This document shows positions 18,006 to 28,922 of a stretch of 57,641 bases of DNA, piece by piece. A program made the translations under genes and the position numbers. Source of the stretch: Gammaproteobacteria bacterium (lineage in GTDB: Bacteria > Pseudomonadota > Gammaproteobacteria > Chromatiales > Chromatiaceae). The notes under the pieces are model-generated. The model was not told the origin of the DNA. It did no database searches and worked only from the letters and a program-made list of their open reading frames with translations. Location: positions 1-57,641 of the forward strand of contig JAGRGQ010000018.1 of the NCBI GenBank assembly GCA_020445405.1, given 5' to 3'. The stretch's first letter is position 1. Every line of letters starts with the position of its first letter.

Positions 18006-18678
18006 GAAGCACTATAGACTGTTGACGCGCACCGCCATCGTATTGACAGTTGCATGGGTGGGTTGGACCCTGGTCGATTCGGGAATCCTTGAACGGGAAC
18101 CGGGAGCGTATGAGCTGGATGCCGCCCGCAAAAATCTTGAGGATGGCCGCTACAATGAGGCGCTCGTACTGTATCGAGCCGCGTTTGATGAGAATGCAGA
18201 AAATCTTGGCGCGCTGCGTGGAATGGCCCAAGCATTGATGGCGATGGGAACAGAGGCACAGCAGTCAGCGCTGACAGCACCGAAAAGCGCGGCGGAAATG
18301 TCCGCGCGGGCGCTGGATTATCATACCCAGGCGTTAAACCTTTACAATGAAGCCATCAAACGCGAGGAAGAGAGGGAGATAACCCCGATCAGACAACGTA
18401 TACTGGGTGTGGCTTATGCCAACAGGGGCATTTTGCGGGATCGCATGGGCGACCATTACGGCGCGCTCTCCGACTACGGCAAAGCCTCCCTCCTGGAACC
18501 GAAAGTGGCCGAAGGTCCGGGCTTTTTGATACGCTTCATGAGAAATCAAACGGAAAGACCGCCGACCATTGCGGACCGCGCCCGCTACCTGAAAGCGGAA
18601 CTTTCCAAGCCCGAGGACGAACGTCTGCTGAAAATGCCGGCACTGGATGCACGCCAGCGGGCATACAGCATGGATTAA
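17998..18678 (+). CDS. Membrane-anchored TPR protein
   Basis: 226 residues: a single N-terminal helix (about 10-27) that anchors the protein, then a periplasmic region with TPR-like repeats (LEDGRYNEALVLYRAAFDENAENLGAL at about 43-70, and AYANRGILRDRMGDHYGALSDYGKASLLEP at about 140-168). TPRs bind proteins, so it may scaffold the symporter and small subunit encoded just upstream (8-bp overlap). No enzymatic motif is visible and I know no named homologue. Confidence 0.72.
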   Translation: MDEKHYRLLTRTAIVLTVAWVGWTLVDSGILEREPGAYELDAARKNLEDGRYNEALVLYRAAFDENAENLGALRGMAQALMAMGTEAQQSALTAPKSAAEMSARALDYHTQALNLYNEAIKREEEREITPIRQRILGVAYANRGILRDRMGDHYGALSDYGKASLLEPKVAEGPGFLIRFMRNQTERPPTIADRARYLKAELSKPEDERLLKMPALDARQRAYSMD

Positions 18679-18856
18679 AGGTTGCGGGCATCACTGCAGA
18701 CACCGGTCACTTTCATTTGTGACTGCCCGGAGTACCGCGTAAACAGCGGGATTTTAATGGTGGCGGAAACGGGGGATGGATTCCACCCCATCCCGGAAAC
18801 CACAAATGCCAGGGAGAAGACTATTCAACAGTCCGGAACACCGCGTTGCTGAATAA

Positions 18857-19021
18857 CTATATCAACTTTAATATGTCGACTATCAAAACCCGCATGAAAA
18901 AGAGCAGCGCGATAGCGCCGAACAGCAGATGACCGACATCGTTTTCCCCATTTTCGTCGCGATGCGTCAGTGCGTGATAGGCGATAAACGCGGTTACCAG
19001 CAAAAATATCCAGTCGATCAC
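18857..19021 (-). CDS. Small membrane protein (54 residues), hypothetical
   Basis: A short minus-strand ORF read directly from the DNA: it starts at GTG (19021) with IDWIFLLVTAFIAYHALTH, has a polar hinge RDENGENDVGH, and a second helix LLFGAIALLFFMRVLIVDILKL before TAG. The two clean hydrophobic helices around a polar hinge, and its place alone in an otherwise empty gap, suggest a real gene. No good Shine-Dalgarno sequence is visible, which lowers confidence. Function unknown. Confidence 0.5.
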   Translation of the reverse strand: MIDWIFLLVTAFIAYHALTHRDENGENDVGHLLFGAIALLFFMRVLIVDILKLI

Positions 19022-19147
19022 AGGCTGCGTCTCTGGTGTATGGGTCTGATTGTATCCGGCTGTGGATTGGACAGCGTTTCATTAGCGGAAAAGCCCGGTT
19101 TCCATCCTGTTGCGCCGCCGCACCCATTCTGATCCTTCGCCGCGATT

Positions 19148-21034
19148 ATGAGCCAGAACGAAACCGACGCCAATCCGAATGTCCGCGAGATACTCTGCGG
19201 CACCCCGACCTTCAAAGAGGTATCCCCGGAGACCGTCGAGGCGTTGATCAACAAGTCGAGGATACATGTACTTCCGGCGGGACAGATCCTGTTCCACGCA
19301 GGTGAAAGTTTTCGTGAAGTGGTCTATACGCTGATCGAAGGCGATATCATGATCCACCGACCCAACGGGCATGATGAGATGATTCAGCCCGGAGGCTTCA
19401 TCGGGCTTGCAAACTATATAGATCACCACGATTACCTGGCGACAGCACAAGCCACCTCACGGGCGCTTCTGCTGGTCACCGATGCCGGCATTATGAACCG
19501 GCTGGAACATGCGCGGCCGGATTTCTTCGACGCGCTGAACCGCATCATCGCCGGCAAGCTGCGTGAACGCAATCCTGATCGCAGCATCTCGGTAGGCTTA
19601 CTGGCGCAGCCTGTCACCCGTGTCATGAAGTCTCCGGTTGCCTACTGTGGTCCCGAGGCCAACCTGCGCGAGGTGTTCCTGACGATGAAGGAGCGCAGAA
19701 TCGGCAGTATGGTTGTCAAGGACAAGAAGGAGAATCTGCTCGGATTGATCACCTATGCGGGACTGGCCGAAGCGATGTTACTCGAGAACTCCAGGCCGGA
19801 CGACAGTATTATGACCGTCGCTTGCGAAGTACCGAGAGTCGTGGAGTCGGACACCCCTTTGTGGGAGGCGGAAGAGTTGATGGAGCGGAACATCGCCAAA
19901 TATGCCATCGTCTGCGAGGGCAACGTGCCGATCGGAATCATCTCCAGAACCGACATCCTGCAAATTCTGGTATCGCGGCCCAGCACCCTGAGCAATCGCA
20001 TTCGCGAGGTTCTGACGATTCCCGATCTGGCCTCGCTCAGCGCCAAGCTGCCTGACGTGGCGGCAAATGCCAGCGAGACCAATCGCCGCCCCAGTGCAGC
20101 GGTCAGATTGCTGAGCGAGACCCATTTGATGCTGCAGCGCAGAGTTGTCGAATTGACCATCGAATGGATGAAAAACAAAGGGCATGGCAAGCCACCCGCC
20201 GATTACGCCATTCTGATCATGGGTTCCGGCGGACGCCGCGAGATGCTGCTGAATCCCGACCAGGACAACGGTATCATAATCGCTGCAACGCCGCAGGATC
20301 AGCATAAGCAGATTGGTGTCTGGTTTGAACGGTTCTGCAAACGCCTGAACAGAAATCTCGCCAAAGTGGGTTACGCGCCCTGCCCCGGGGATATCATGCT
20401 GCGCAATCCGCTTTACCGGAAAACTCTTGTCGAATGGAAACAGCAGATCAGTCAAATCACCAGCAACCCATCGGAGCATGATGCCCGCTGGGCCAACGTG
20501 GTACTCGACTTCGATACGCTTTACGGCAACGATGCGCTGACCTCTGAGCTGCGCAGACACCTGCTTGTGGAACTGCACAGAAAACCGGGGCTGCTTAAGC
20601 TGATGGCCGAAGCCGATGCTGAAGGCAGACCCGCTCTTGGCATCTTCAACCAGCTGGTTACCACCAGGGACGAGAAGGGCGAACATATTGACCTCAAACG
20701 CAATGGTTTGCGTATCATTGCCGATGCAGCACGGATTTTTGCGCTTCAAAACGGCATTGCCGTGCAGAATACCAGCGACCGTCTGGACGCGTTGGTACGG
20801 GTCGGTAAACTGTCGGATGATTTCAAAAACTCGGTGCAGGAGGCCTACGAAGAGATGATGGACCTGCTGCTGAGCCACCAGATCAGGCAGGTGAACGCGG
20901 GCAAGGAACCGACCAAAAAGATCAAACTCGAGAAACTCACTCCGGGAAACCGCAGTAGTCTGCGTATGGCAATGCGCGCGGTAAAACGTTTTCAGGAGCA
21001 GTTGCTGGATGAATACTCCGGTGAGGTGTTTTAG
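19148..21034 (+). CDS. Cyclic-nucleotide-binding/CBS/DUF294 putative nucleotidyltransferase (paralogue 3)
   Basis: 628 residues in the same order as paralogue 1: a cNMP-binding fold (about 15-130, with LPAGQILFHAGESFREVVYTLIEG), two CBS motifs (about 158-280), a DUF294 nucleotidyltransferase core with GSGGRREMLLNPDQDNG from residue 359 (DxD intact), and the DUF294 C-terminal domain. It lies between the symporter/TPR unit and acs, with a 347-bp gap before acs. The association with acetate activation supports a role in carbon-status signalling or in modifying a partner, but no target is visible. Confidence 0.85.
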   Translation: MSQNETDANPNVREILCGTPTFKEVSPETVEALINKSRIHVLPAGQILFHAGESFREVVYTLIEGDIMIHRPNGHDEMIQPGGFIGLANYIDHHDYLATAQATSRALLLVTDAGIMNRLEHARPDFFDALNRIIAGKLRERNPDRSISVGLLAQPVTRVMKSPVAYCGPEANLREVFLTMKERRIGSMVVKDKKENLLGLITYAGLAEAMLLENSRPDDSIMTVACEVPRVVESDTPLWEAEELMERNIAKYAIVCEGNVPIGIISRTDILQILVSRPSTLSNRIREVLTIPDLASLSAKLPDVAANASETNRRPSAAVRLLSETHLMLQRRVVELTIEWMKNKGHGKPPADYAILIMGSGGRREMLLNPDQDNGIIIAATPQDQHKQIGVWFERFCKRLNRNLAKVGYAPCPGDIMLRNPLYRKTLVEWKQQISQITSNPSEHDARWANVVLDFDTLYGNDALTSELRRHLLVELHRKPGLLKLMAEADAEGRPALGIFNQLVTTRDEKGEHIDLKRNGLRIIADAARIFALQNGIAVQNTSDRLDALVRVGKLSDDFKNSVQEAYEEMMDLLLSHQIRQVNAGKEPTKKIKLEKLTPGNRSSLRMAMRAVKRFQEQLLDEYSGEVF

Positions 21035-21115
21035 GCTTTCAATTCATGCGGGAGACGTTTGCGGATCTGTGTACAGTTACCGTTAAAAAATCATGGTTGC
21101 AAGCCGTCGGGCAAA

Positions 21116-21144
21116 TTGTTCTACAATCCGCTACAAAATGTAAT
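21116..21144 (+). promoter_or_regulatory. Probable sigma-70 promoter of acs
   Basis: TTGTTC (21116-21121), a 17-bp spacer and TGTAAT (21139-21144; five of six match TATAAT). It implies a 5' leader of about 230 nt before acs, containing a small hairpin (GCCGG/CCGGC, 21304-21320). I saw no sigma-54 promoter and no clear GTAAC palindrome in the 347-bp gap 21035-21381; nothing else is evident there. Confidence 0.5.
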
Positions 21145-21381
21145 TTGGGCGGGATTACAAACCGGTCATATTTACCGCTAGTCGAAACTGGCGGTTGCTG
21201 TTAGTGTTGCCGCTGAATAATGAACCCGGGCGGGGATCCATGCACCACCGTCCGGCTGCAACATAAACAAATCGAATAACAGAGAGAAGAGGATACACAC
21301 CATGCCGGTCAACTTCCGGCGGTGCCACAGACAGGGGGGAGGCAGGTCCCACCCGCCAATCAATAACAGAGGAGAATCAAT

Positions 21382-23322
<1,941 letters not shown>

Positions 23323-23340
23323 ATCAGATCGAAACAACCT

Positions 23341-23375
23341 GGGGTCAGAGCCACTTGGCTCTGACCCCATTTTTT
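23341..23375 (+). terminator. Terminator of acs made from a dispersed repeat
   Basis: GGGGTCAGAGCC (23341-23352) and GGCTCTGACCCC (23357-23368) form a perfect 12-bp stem with a 4-nt loop, followed by ATTTTTT. The arm matches the ATGGGGTCAGAGT repeat found inside imuB (26325-26384), so this terminator belongs to the same REP-like family. Confidence 0.88.
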
Positions 23376-23688
23376 GCTCGATTGATCAATGAGATTGCAC
23401 AGCGTTTGAGCAGACGTTTTAGGGCCTGTAACACTATGCGGATACCCATCGACGGAGGCCCTTGTTGCAGCTGAATTGTTCCAGTTTGGCGGCGACCTTC
23501 TCAGGTGATGGGCGCACTGCAGAAGCGGTTCCGCCGGGTTGAACTGACGGAGGGGCTCTATCCGGTCGGCATGCGCAATCTGGAGAATGTTCCCGAATGC
23601 TGTGGCGGTGAAACTGGGGTGGATAACGGTCCGGGGGCACATAACGCAAGTCTCGTGCATGCGCCGAACCGTTAACCGGTCTCTCCCG
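23376..23688. other. Gene-free stretch between acs and the NUDIX gene
   Basis: No convincing gene is seen in these 313 bases. Short minus-strand frames exist (for example 23434-23649) but lack recognisable domains, start signals or sensible composition. The texture could be a decayed element; I cannot name it. Confidence 0.5.
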
Positions 23689-24264
23689 TCACCCTTCCAG
23701 CAACCGCATCCGGTAGCCTCGCTGATCTGCAGGGTTGCGATCGATGGTGCCGCTGCGTAAAACAAAGTTCCCGCTCTCCAGATCCTTGAAATAGAAGTTG
23801 AGCGTTTCGCGCACCACCTGGAATGCCAGCGCTTCCCAAGGCACCTCATCCCGGGAAAAAAGTGCAACCTCAAGACTCTCATCCCCGGGCTCAAAATCGA
23901 GGTCGAGAAGCTGCCCGCGATAGAGCATGTAAACCTGATTGATATGGGTCAGGTTGAACAGCGTGTAGAGTCCGGTAATGCCAATACGGGCATTTGCCTC
24001 CTCCATCGCTTCGCGTACGGCGCCTTCGTCCGCTGACTCGCCGTTTTCCATGAATCCCGCCGGCAGCGTCCACAGCCCGCGCCGCGGTTCGATGGCGCGC
24101 CGGCACAGGAGCACCCTGCCCTCCCATTCAGGAATCACGCCGGTGACTATCTTGGGATTTTGATAGTGAATGAACCCACAGCTGCCGCAGACGTGACGGG
24201 GACGGTTATCCCCATCCGGCACCAACAACGTCAATGCGGCACCGCACTGTACACAGAAATTCAT
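23689..24264 (-). CDS. Zinc-ribbon NUDIX hydrolase
   Basis: 191 residues. An N-terminal zinc ribbon uses Cys4, Cys7, Cys26 and Cys29. The NUDIX fold follows, with a NUDIX box at about residues 70-92 (GFMENGESADEGAVREAMEEA), matching GX5EX7REUXEE. This two-part layout recalls NudC-type and ADP-ribose/NADH pyrophosphatases, though the protein is shorter than NudC and lacks its N-terminal domain. It probably cleaves a nucleoside diphosphate-linked substrate with Mg2+. It stands alone on the minus strand, starting at the ATG at 24264. Confidence 0.88.
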   Translation of the reverse strand: MNFCVQCGAALTLLVPDGDNRPRHVCGSCGFIHYQNPKIVTGVIPEWEGRVLLCRRAIEPRRGLWTLPAGFMENGESADEGAVREAMEEANARIGITGLYTLFNLTHINQVYMLYRGQLLDLDFEPGDESLEVALFSRDEVPWEALAFQVVRETLNFYFKDLESGNFVLRSGTIDRNPADQRGYRMRLLEG

Positions 24265-24336
24265 CGGCTGCCTCCCAGCTTGAATGCAAAACCGATTTTA
24301 CCAGCCTTGCGCGTATCAGGCGCTGCCTCATCCTGA

Positions 24337-24359
24337 CCTTCTCCCCCGAAGGGAGAAGG
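24337..24359. repeat. Intergenic hairpin of a common repeat type
   Basis: CCTTCTCCC (24337-24345) and GGGAGAAGG (24351-24359) flank CCGAA, within a stretch (about 24328-24400) that resembles the widespread CCTCTCCC/GGGAGAGGG intergenic repeats of proteobacteria. A second, weaker GGGGGAGAGGGG segment follows. It occupies the 252-bp gap between the NUDIX gene and ppx. Confidence 0.5.
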
Positions 24360-24516
24360 GACAGAACCTTTGCGACACCCTCCCAGGGGGAGAGGGGATT
24401 CTCTCTTCCGGCAAAAGCCGGGGAATTTACAGCTGCCGAATTCGGGACTTTAAAGGGCATGTCATACTGTCTGTAATGCTGGCCTGTTAGAATAATCATC
24501 GTTGTAACCAATACAG

Positions 24517-26037
24517 ATGTTTTCCATGATTTTTCATCACCCCGCGACACCCGATTCCATCGCTGCTGTAGATCTTGGCTCCAACAGCTTTCATATGATC
24601 GTAGCCAAGGTGGTGGACAACCACTATCAGGTTATAGACAAGCTGCGGGAAATGGTCAGACTCGGCGCCGGACTCACGCCGGACAAGCATTTGACGCCTG
24701 AGGCCGAGGAGCGCGCACTGGCCTGCCTGCAGCTGTTCGGTCAACGCCTGAAGACACTGCCGCCGGGAAGTGTCCGGGCGGTTGGGACCAACACCCTGCG
24801 CCAGGTTCGCGACGCCCGCCGATTTCTGCACCTGGCCGAGTCGGCGCTCGGACATCCGATCGAAATCATCGCCGGCCGCGAAGAGGCGCGGCTGATTTAT
24901 CTGGGTGTCTCCCACAGCGTGGAGACCAGCGACGATCAACGGCTGGTGGTGGATATCGGCGGCGGCAGCACCGAACTGATCATCGGCAGCAGTTTCGTTC
25001 CCCGATTCATGGAGAGCGTGCACATGGGTTGCGTCAGTATGAGCCGCGTACACTTTCCGGAGGGTCGCATCAGCAGACGCGCGATGATGAGAGCGGAACT
25101 GGCGGGCGCACTGGAGATGCGGCCGGTCAAATACGCATTGCGTAACGCCGGCTGGCAGCTCGCCCTCGGATGTTCCGGTACCATCCGTGCCATCCAGGCC
25201 GTTATCCACAATGCGGGCTGGGCTGAAACCCGGGAGGGAATAACCCGGGAGGCATTGCAAAGATTGCGTAACAGGCTGATTGAGTTTGGCCACATCGACT
25301 CGATTGTGCTGGATGGCGTTACCAGCGAACGTATACCGGTTTTCGCGGGCGGCGTCGCCGTGCTGAGTGCCGTATTCAAAGCCCTGAATATAGAAAGTAT
25401 GCAGGTCTCCGATATGGCGCTGCGCGAAGGGCTTCTCTACGACATGCTGGGCCGGATTCATCACGAGGATGTCAGGCAGAGCACTGTCGATGCGCTCTGT
25501 CGTCGATACGAGGTGGACAAGGAACAGGCACGACGGGTTGAGGCGACCGCACGTGCGCTGTTTGCACAGGTGGCCGTGAGCTGGGAACTGGTGGACGGTG
25601 AATATCCGGATATTCTGGGTTGGTCCGCCCAGTTGCACGAACTGGGCCTGACCGTCTCCCACGCCCAGTACCATAAGCACGGTGCCTATCTGATAGCCAA
25701 CTCCGATATGGCGGGGTTCAGCCGCGAGGAACAGCTGGTACTGGCCTCTCTGGTCCGCGCCCACCGGAGAAAATTCCCGATAGAGGAGTTCAATAACCTG
25801 CCCGAAGCTGTTTTCCAATGTGCTTTGCAGCTCTGTGTGATCCTGCGGCTTGCGGTACTGCTGCACCGGGCCCGATCGCCTTCACTCAAAATGAAGGCCA
25901 GCCTGGTGGCCAATGGCAGCAAATTGAAACTGACGTTTCCGGAGGGCTGGCTCAAATCCCATCCTCTTTCGAAAATGGAGCTGAAACAGGAGAAAAAGTA
26001 CCTGAAGGTCGCCGGCTTCAAGCTCAAATACGCATAG
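24517..26037 (+). CDS. ppx: Exopolyphosphatase (Ppx/GppA family)
   Basis: 506 residues, the length of Ppx. Releases terminal phosphate from polyphosphate (and, for family members, can act on pppGpp). The N-terminal ASKHA ATPase-like fold shows phosphate-1 AAVDLGSNSFHMIVA (about 16-30), the conserved catalytic Glu region AGREEARLIYLGV (about 119-131) and phosphate-2 LVVDIGGGSTELI (about 145-157). The C-terminal half is the HD-like helical domain, with HELGLTVSHAQYHKHGAY. An alternative start is the ATG at 24526. It ends convergently with imuB. The family's split between Ppx and GppA is not decided from sequence alone; length favours Ppx. Confidence 0.92.
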   Translation: MFSMIFHHPATPDSIAAVDLGSNSFHMIVAKVVDNHYQVIDKLREMVRLGAGLTPDKHLTPEAEERALACLQLFGQRLKTLPPGSVRAVGTNTLRQVRDARRFLHLAESALGHPIEIIAGREEARLIYLGVSHSVETSDDQRLVVDIGGGSTELIIGSSFVPRFMESVHMGCVSMSRVHFPEGRISRRAMMRAELAGALEMRPVKYALRNAGWQLALGCSGTIRAIQAVIHNAGWAETREGITREALQRLRNRLIEFGHIDSIVLDGVTSERIPVFAGGVAVLSAVFKALNIESMQVSDMALREGLLYDMLGRIHHEDVRQSTVDALCRRYEVDKEQARRVEATARALFAQVAVSWELVDGEYPDILGWSAQLHELGLTVSHAQYHKHGAYLIANSDMAGFSREEQLVLASLVRAHRRKFPIEEFNNLPEAVFQCALQLCVILRLAVLLHRARSPSLKMKASLVANGSKLKLTFPEGWLKSHPLSKMELKQEKKYLKVAGFKLKYA

Positions 26038-26066
26038 GGACGAGGGGAAAACGAACCTATCCGCTC

Positions 26067-27533
26067 CTAGAAAAAACCGTGTAAAAACCAGCACCGCGCA
26101 CCTTGCAGTTCACGATAAATCCAGAGTTGCTCCCCGCCCGGCGCCCTGGCGATAAAATAGTCACGGGAGACGGCCTCTCCGTCCCACCAGCCGCTCTCAA
26201 TACGCTCCCGCTCCGGTTCCAGATGCAGGCGTCCCCGCCACCAGGGCCAGCCATTTTTCGTCACCAGTGGTTCAGGTTCAGGCAACAGCCACAAGGGCCG
26301 GCGCAATCCATTGAAAATGGTGAGAATGGGGTCAGAGTCGATTTTATCTGCAGCACGGGCAAATTCGACTCCGACCCCATTTTTAACCCAGGCACGTTCA
26401 GGCCGATGGTCCGCCACCTGTCGAATGGAGCAGAGGGAGTCCTGACCCAGCCGTGCCTGCAGCCGCTCCAGAAGAAAAGGCATCACGCCGGAGACTCCAG
26501 ACTCCCCGAACAGGGGAAGCGGACGCTCCGGCAGGGGCTCGATCACCGCTACCAGCAGACCGATCTCCCGCACCGGCGCCGACAGCTTCAGCCGCTCCAG
26601 CCGCTCGCGCAGCAGCATCTGCAGTCGTCCGGGCTCCCGTTCCGGCACCATCAGCCTGAGTTGGAAACTGCTCTCCTTCCCACCACCATGAAAGAGTATC
26701 CACTCCAGGCACTGCGTACCGGCCTGCCTTGCGTGGAGAAAACCGGCCAGTTCCATAATCAGTCGCTTGGCAGCGAACAACAGTGCCGACGTACCCCTGA
26801 CTTCGGCTGGCAGCTCCAGTCGACGCTGGAAACGCACGGGTGGCAGAAACTGCGGGCGGGGATCCGGCAACCGTCCCAGCAGACGCTCCAGGTAAGCGAC
26901 AAACTCCGGCCCCAGACGGCGTCCAAGCCCCGCAGTCGGAAGCTTTAGCAGATCCCCCAACGTTTTCAAACCCATGCTGTACAGCGCCTCCCGCCCGGCG
27001 CGCTTTAACGGCAGCCGCTGCAGGGGAACACCCGCGAGCACCCGGCGCAGCATCCGCCGGTCGGGCACCAGCATCTCCCTGCCCTCCCTGGCCAGCAGCA
27101 TGGCCCCCCCGGGTGTCGGCGCCAGACAGATCTGCGTGCTGTACTCCAACGCTTTCAGCCCACTCCCAATCCTCGACAGCAGCGGATGCACACCGCCGAA
27201 CAGTCGCAGACTGCCCGCCAGCTCCAGTAAAATACCCCAGGGAGGATCCAGCGAGATTTGTGAGGTAAAACAGCCGGACCAGTCGGCCACTGCCTCCAGA
27301 GCGGCCCGTTCCCTCCGCTCGTCACGCGGCAGAAGACGCAGCCCGGAACAGAGGGCGCGGGCAGCTCCGGGCCGCATGCCGGCGGCAACGCCCAACTCCG
27401 CCGCACGCTTGTTGCATATCAGAATCCGCTGTCTGGAACCCTGCAGACCGGTGATGGCGAGCGGTTGCTGCGATGCTTCGGAAGCGAACGACTCCAGCGC
27501 CAAAAGGGGAAAGTGAATGGCCAGCCAGCGCAT
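26067..27533 (-). CDS. imuB: ImuB, Y-family polymerase-like SOS mutagenesis factor
   Basis: 488 residues. A Y-family (DinB/UmuC-like) fold begins MRWLAIHFPLLALESF, where the catalytic Asp/Glu residues of true polymerases are not kept, as is typical of ImuB, an inactive polymerase that bridges the beta clamp and DnaE2. Finger/palm, HhH-like (LPTAGLGRRLGPEFVAYLERLLG) and little-finger regions follow. Residues 384-403 are encoded by a 60-bp REP-like repeat inserted in frame, just before RRPLWLLPEPEPL near the C-terminus. It starts 2 bp after imuA. Its usual third partner dnaE2 is absent: ppx converges on it instead. Confidence 0.88.
   Translation of the reverse strand: MRWLAIHFPLLALESFASEASQQPLAITGLQGSRQRILICNKRAAELGVAAGMRPGAARALCSGLRLLPRDERRERAALEAVADWSGCFTSQISLDPPWGILLELAGSLRLFGGVHPLLSRIGSGLKALEYSTQICLAPTPGGAMLLAREGREMLVPDRRMLRRVLAGVPLQRLPLKRAGREALYSMGLKTLGDLLKLPTAGLGRRLGPEFVAYLERLLGRLPDPRPQFLPPVRFQRRLELPAEVRGTSALLFAAKRLIMELAGFLHARQAGTQCLEWILFHGGGKESSFQLRLMVPEREPGRLQMLLRERLERLKLSAPVREIGLLVAVIEPLPERPLPLFGESGVSGVMPFLLERLQARLGQDSLCSIRQVADHRPERAWVKNGVGVEFARAADKIDSDPILTIFNGLRRPLWLLPEPEPLVTKNGWPWWRGRLHLEPERERIESGWWDGEAVSRDYFIARAPGGEQLWIYRELQGARCWFLHGFF
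26325..26384. repeat. REP-like 60-bp repeat inserted in frame within imuB
   Basis: Two near-perfect inverted arms, AATGGGGTCAGAGTCG (26325-26340) and CGACTCCGACCCCATT (26366-26381), differ by one base. The element is exactly 20 codons long in the imuB frame and brings no stop. Related arms occur at 23341-23368 and near 29001-29025. Such GGGGTCAGAGTC repeats are common in gammaproteobacteria and are linked to RAYT-type transposases, none of which lies in this window. Confidence 0.75.
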
Positions 27534-27535
27534 GT

Positions 27536-28147
27536 TCAGGACCCATCCAGCCTGATTCCTTCCACCGGCCAGCCGCCGCGGCGTTTGAGGATATCGGCCG
27601 TATCACCCGCAGCGGCAACCCGCAATCGCAGGGCGGCGGAAGTCGATTCCGGGATCAGTTCCGGCCGGCGCAATAGAAAGCCGGAACCGCCGCCTCTCTC
27701 GGCTGCCAACTGCAGGCGACGCAATGCGATTCGGCTCAACCGTTGTGGCCAGTAGACGGCGGCGCCGCAGCCGGCACCCAGAACCTGCTCCAGCACCCAT
27801 AAACACTCCTTTTCATCCCGGCCTTTCACCAACAGCAGCCTGGTGAGGTCGACTCCATGCAGGGAAAACCCCGGCGCATAAGGGATATAGGGCGGTGCAA
27901 TCAGAACAATCTGCTTCGCCTCCCGGCTGAGAGTCGCCAGCGCGGGCATCAGCAGCAGCATCGCCCCGCCGGGGCGACTGGATAAAATCTCGATAACGGC
28001 CTGCCGTGGCCAGCCGCGCCCGGCCAGGTGCCTGTCCAGCGAGGGGAAACCGGTCGCAATACCGGAACCAGAATCCGGATAAAGCGCCCCGCCCCGCCAG
28101 AGAACCGAACCCTGCCGCAGCAGATTTTCAACTTCCACGCTGCTCAT
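27536..28147 (-). CDS. imuA: ImuA, RecA/SulA-like SOS mutagenesis factor
   Basis: 203 residues from the ATG at 28147 (the frame is open to a TTG at 28195, less likely). It has a RecA-like core without a classical Walker A: SGIATGFPSLDRHLAGRGWPRQAVIEILSSRPGGAMLLLMP, then IVLIAPPYIPYAPGFSLHGVDLTRLLLV. In the ImuABC mutasome ImuA binds RecA and ImuB. It lies between lexA (117 bp upstream) and imuB (2 bp downstream) on the same strand, the standard lexA-imuA-imuB arrangement. I see no SOS box in the lexA-imuA gap, so control probably comes from the lexA promoter. Confidence 0.88.
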   Translation of the reverse strand: MSSVEVENLLRQGSVLWRGGALYPDSGSGIATGFPSLDRHLAGRGWPRQAVIEILSSRPGGAMLLLMPALATLSREAKQIVLIAPPYIPYAPGFSLHGVDLTRLLLVKGRDEKECLWVLEQVLGAGCGAAVYWPQRLSRIALRRLQLAAERGGGSGFLLRRPELIPESTSAALRLRVAAAGDTADILKRRGGWPVEGIRLDGS

Positions 28148-28264
28148 CCTGTCCGAAATAAAAATAGAGTCATAGCCACATGGCACATACTTCAAGTTAA
28201 AAAACAGCGTCGTTCCAGCGTCGGCCGAGATAACATAAAATTTTATATAATCAGTCTGTTAATA

Positions 28265-28888
28265 TTAAATAAGTACCTTTTTTACACCGCGCAACAGGCC
28301 GACTCCAAGACCCTCGATGACCAGATCCTGGGAACGCAGATCCACTTCGATTGGCGAATAGTCAGGATTTTCCGGCAACAGACGTGCAAGGTGCGCTTTC
28401 CCGGGTTCAAGCTGCAGCCGCTTTACCGTTACCTCATCCCCCAGCCGGGCCACCACGATGCGGCCGTTTTCAGCCTCCCGGCAGCTGTGCACCGCCAGCA
28501 GATCGGCATCCAGAATACCTGCCCCCTGCATACTCATACCCTGCACCCGCAGCAGATAATCCGCGCGCGGATGAAACAGCCGTGGGTCCACACTGCAGCG
28601 CCCCTCTATGTGCTCCTCCGCCAGAACGGGACTACCGGCAGCCACCCGGCCAATAACCGGCAGGCTGTTTCCGCCCCGTCTTTGCAGCAGCCTGATCCCC
28701 CGGGAGGTGCCTTTCAGCAGCTCTATCTCCCCCTTGCGCGCAAGCGCACGCAGGTGCTCTTCCGCCGCGTTGGCCGAACGGAAACCGAACGCCGCGGCAA
28801 TTTCCGCCCGGGTGGGGGGAGAGCCGGTCTCCTCGCTGTGCGTACGGATCAGGTCGAGTATCTGGCGCTGCCGTGGTGTCAGTTTCAT
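28265..28888 (-). CDS. lexA: LexA repressor
   Basis: 207 residues, standard length. An N-terminal winged helix-turn-helix ([35 protein letters not shown]) is followed by the S24 autocleavage domain: cleavage site Ala84-Gly85, catalytic Ser119 (GMSM) and Lys156 (TVKRL), the same positions as in E. coli. It represses SOS genes until RecA filaments trigger self-cleavage. A consensus SOS box lies 34-53 bp upstream, so it represses itself and the co-directional imuA-imuB. This lexA-imuAB linkage is like lexA2 of Pseudomonas putida; whether a second lexA exists elsewhere cannot be seen. Confidence 0.95.
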   Translation of the reverse strand: MKLTPRQRQILDLIRTHSEETGSPPTRAEIAAAFGFRSANAAEEHLRALARKGEIELLKGTSRGIRLLQRRGGNSLPVIGRVAAGSPVLAEEHIEGRCSVDPRLFHPRADYLLRVQGMSMQGAGILDADLLAVHSCREAENGRIVVARLGDEVTVKRLQLEPGKAHLARLLPENPDYSPIEVDLRSQDLVIEGLGVGLLRGVKKVLI

Positions 28889-28922
28889 GTTCTGTCCCGC
28901 TGAGCTGTGGGTGGCATAATAA

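Noticed and set aside
18929-19132. Plus-strand frame with a lipoprotein-like MGLIVSGCGLDS segment
   Set aside because: It overlaps the clearer minus-strand two-helix ORF, and the lipoprotein part is only about 30 residues with no start signal.
28148-28264. A second SOS box in the lexA-imuA gap
   Set aside because: No CTG-N10-CAG found in these 117 bp; AT-rich palindrome-like text only.
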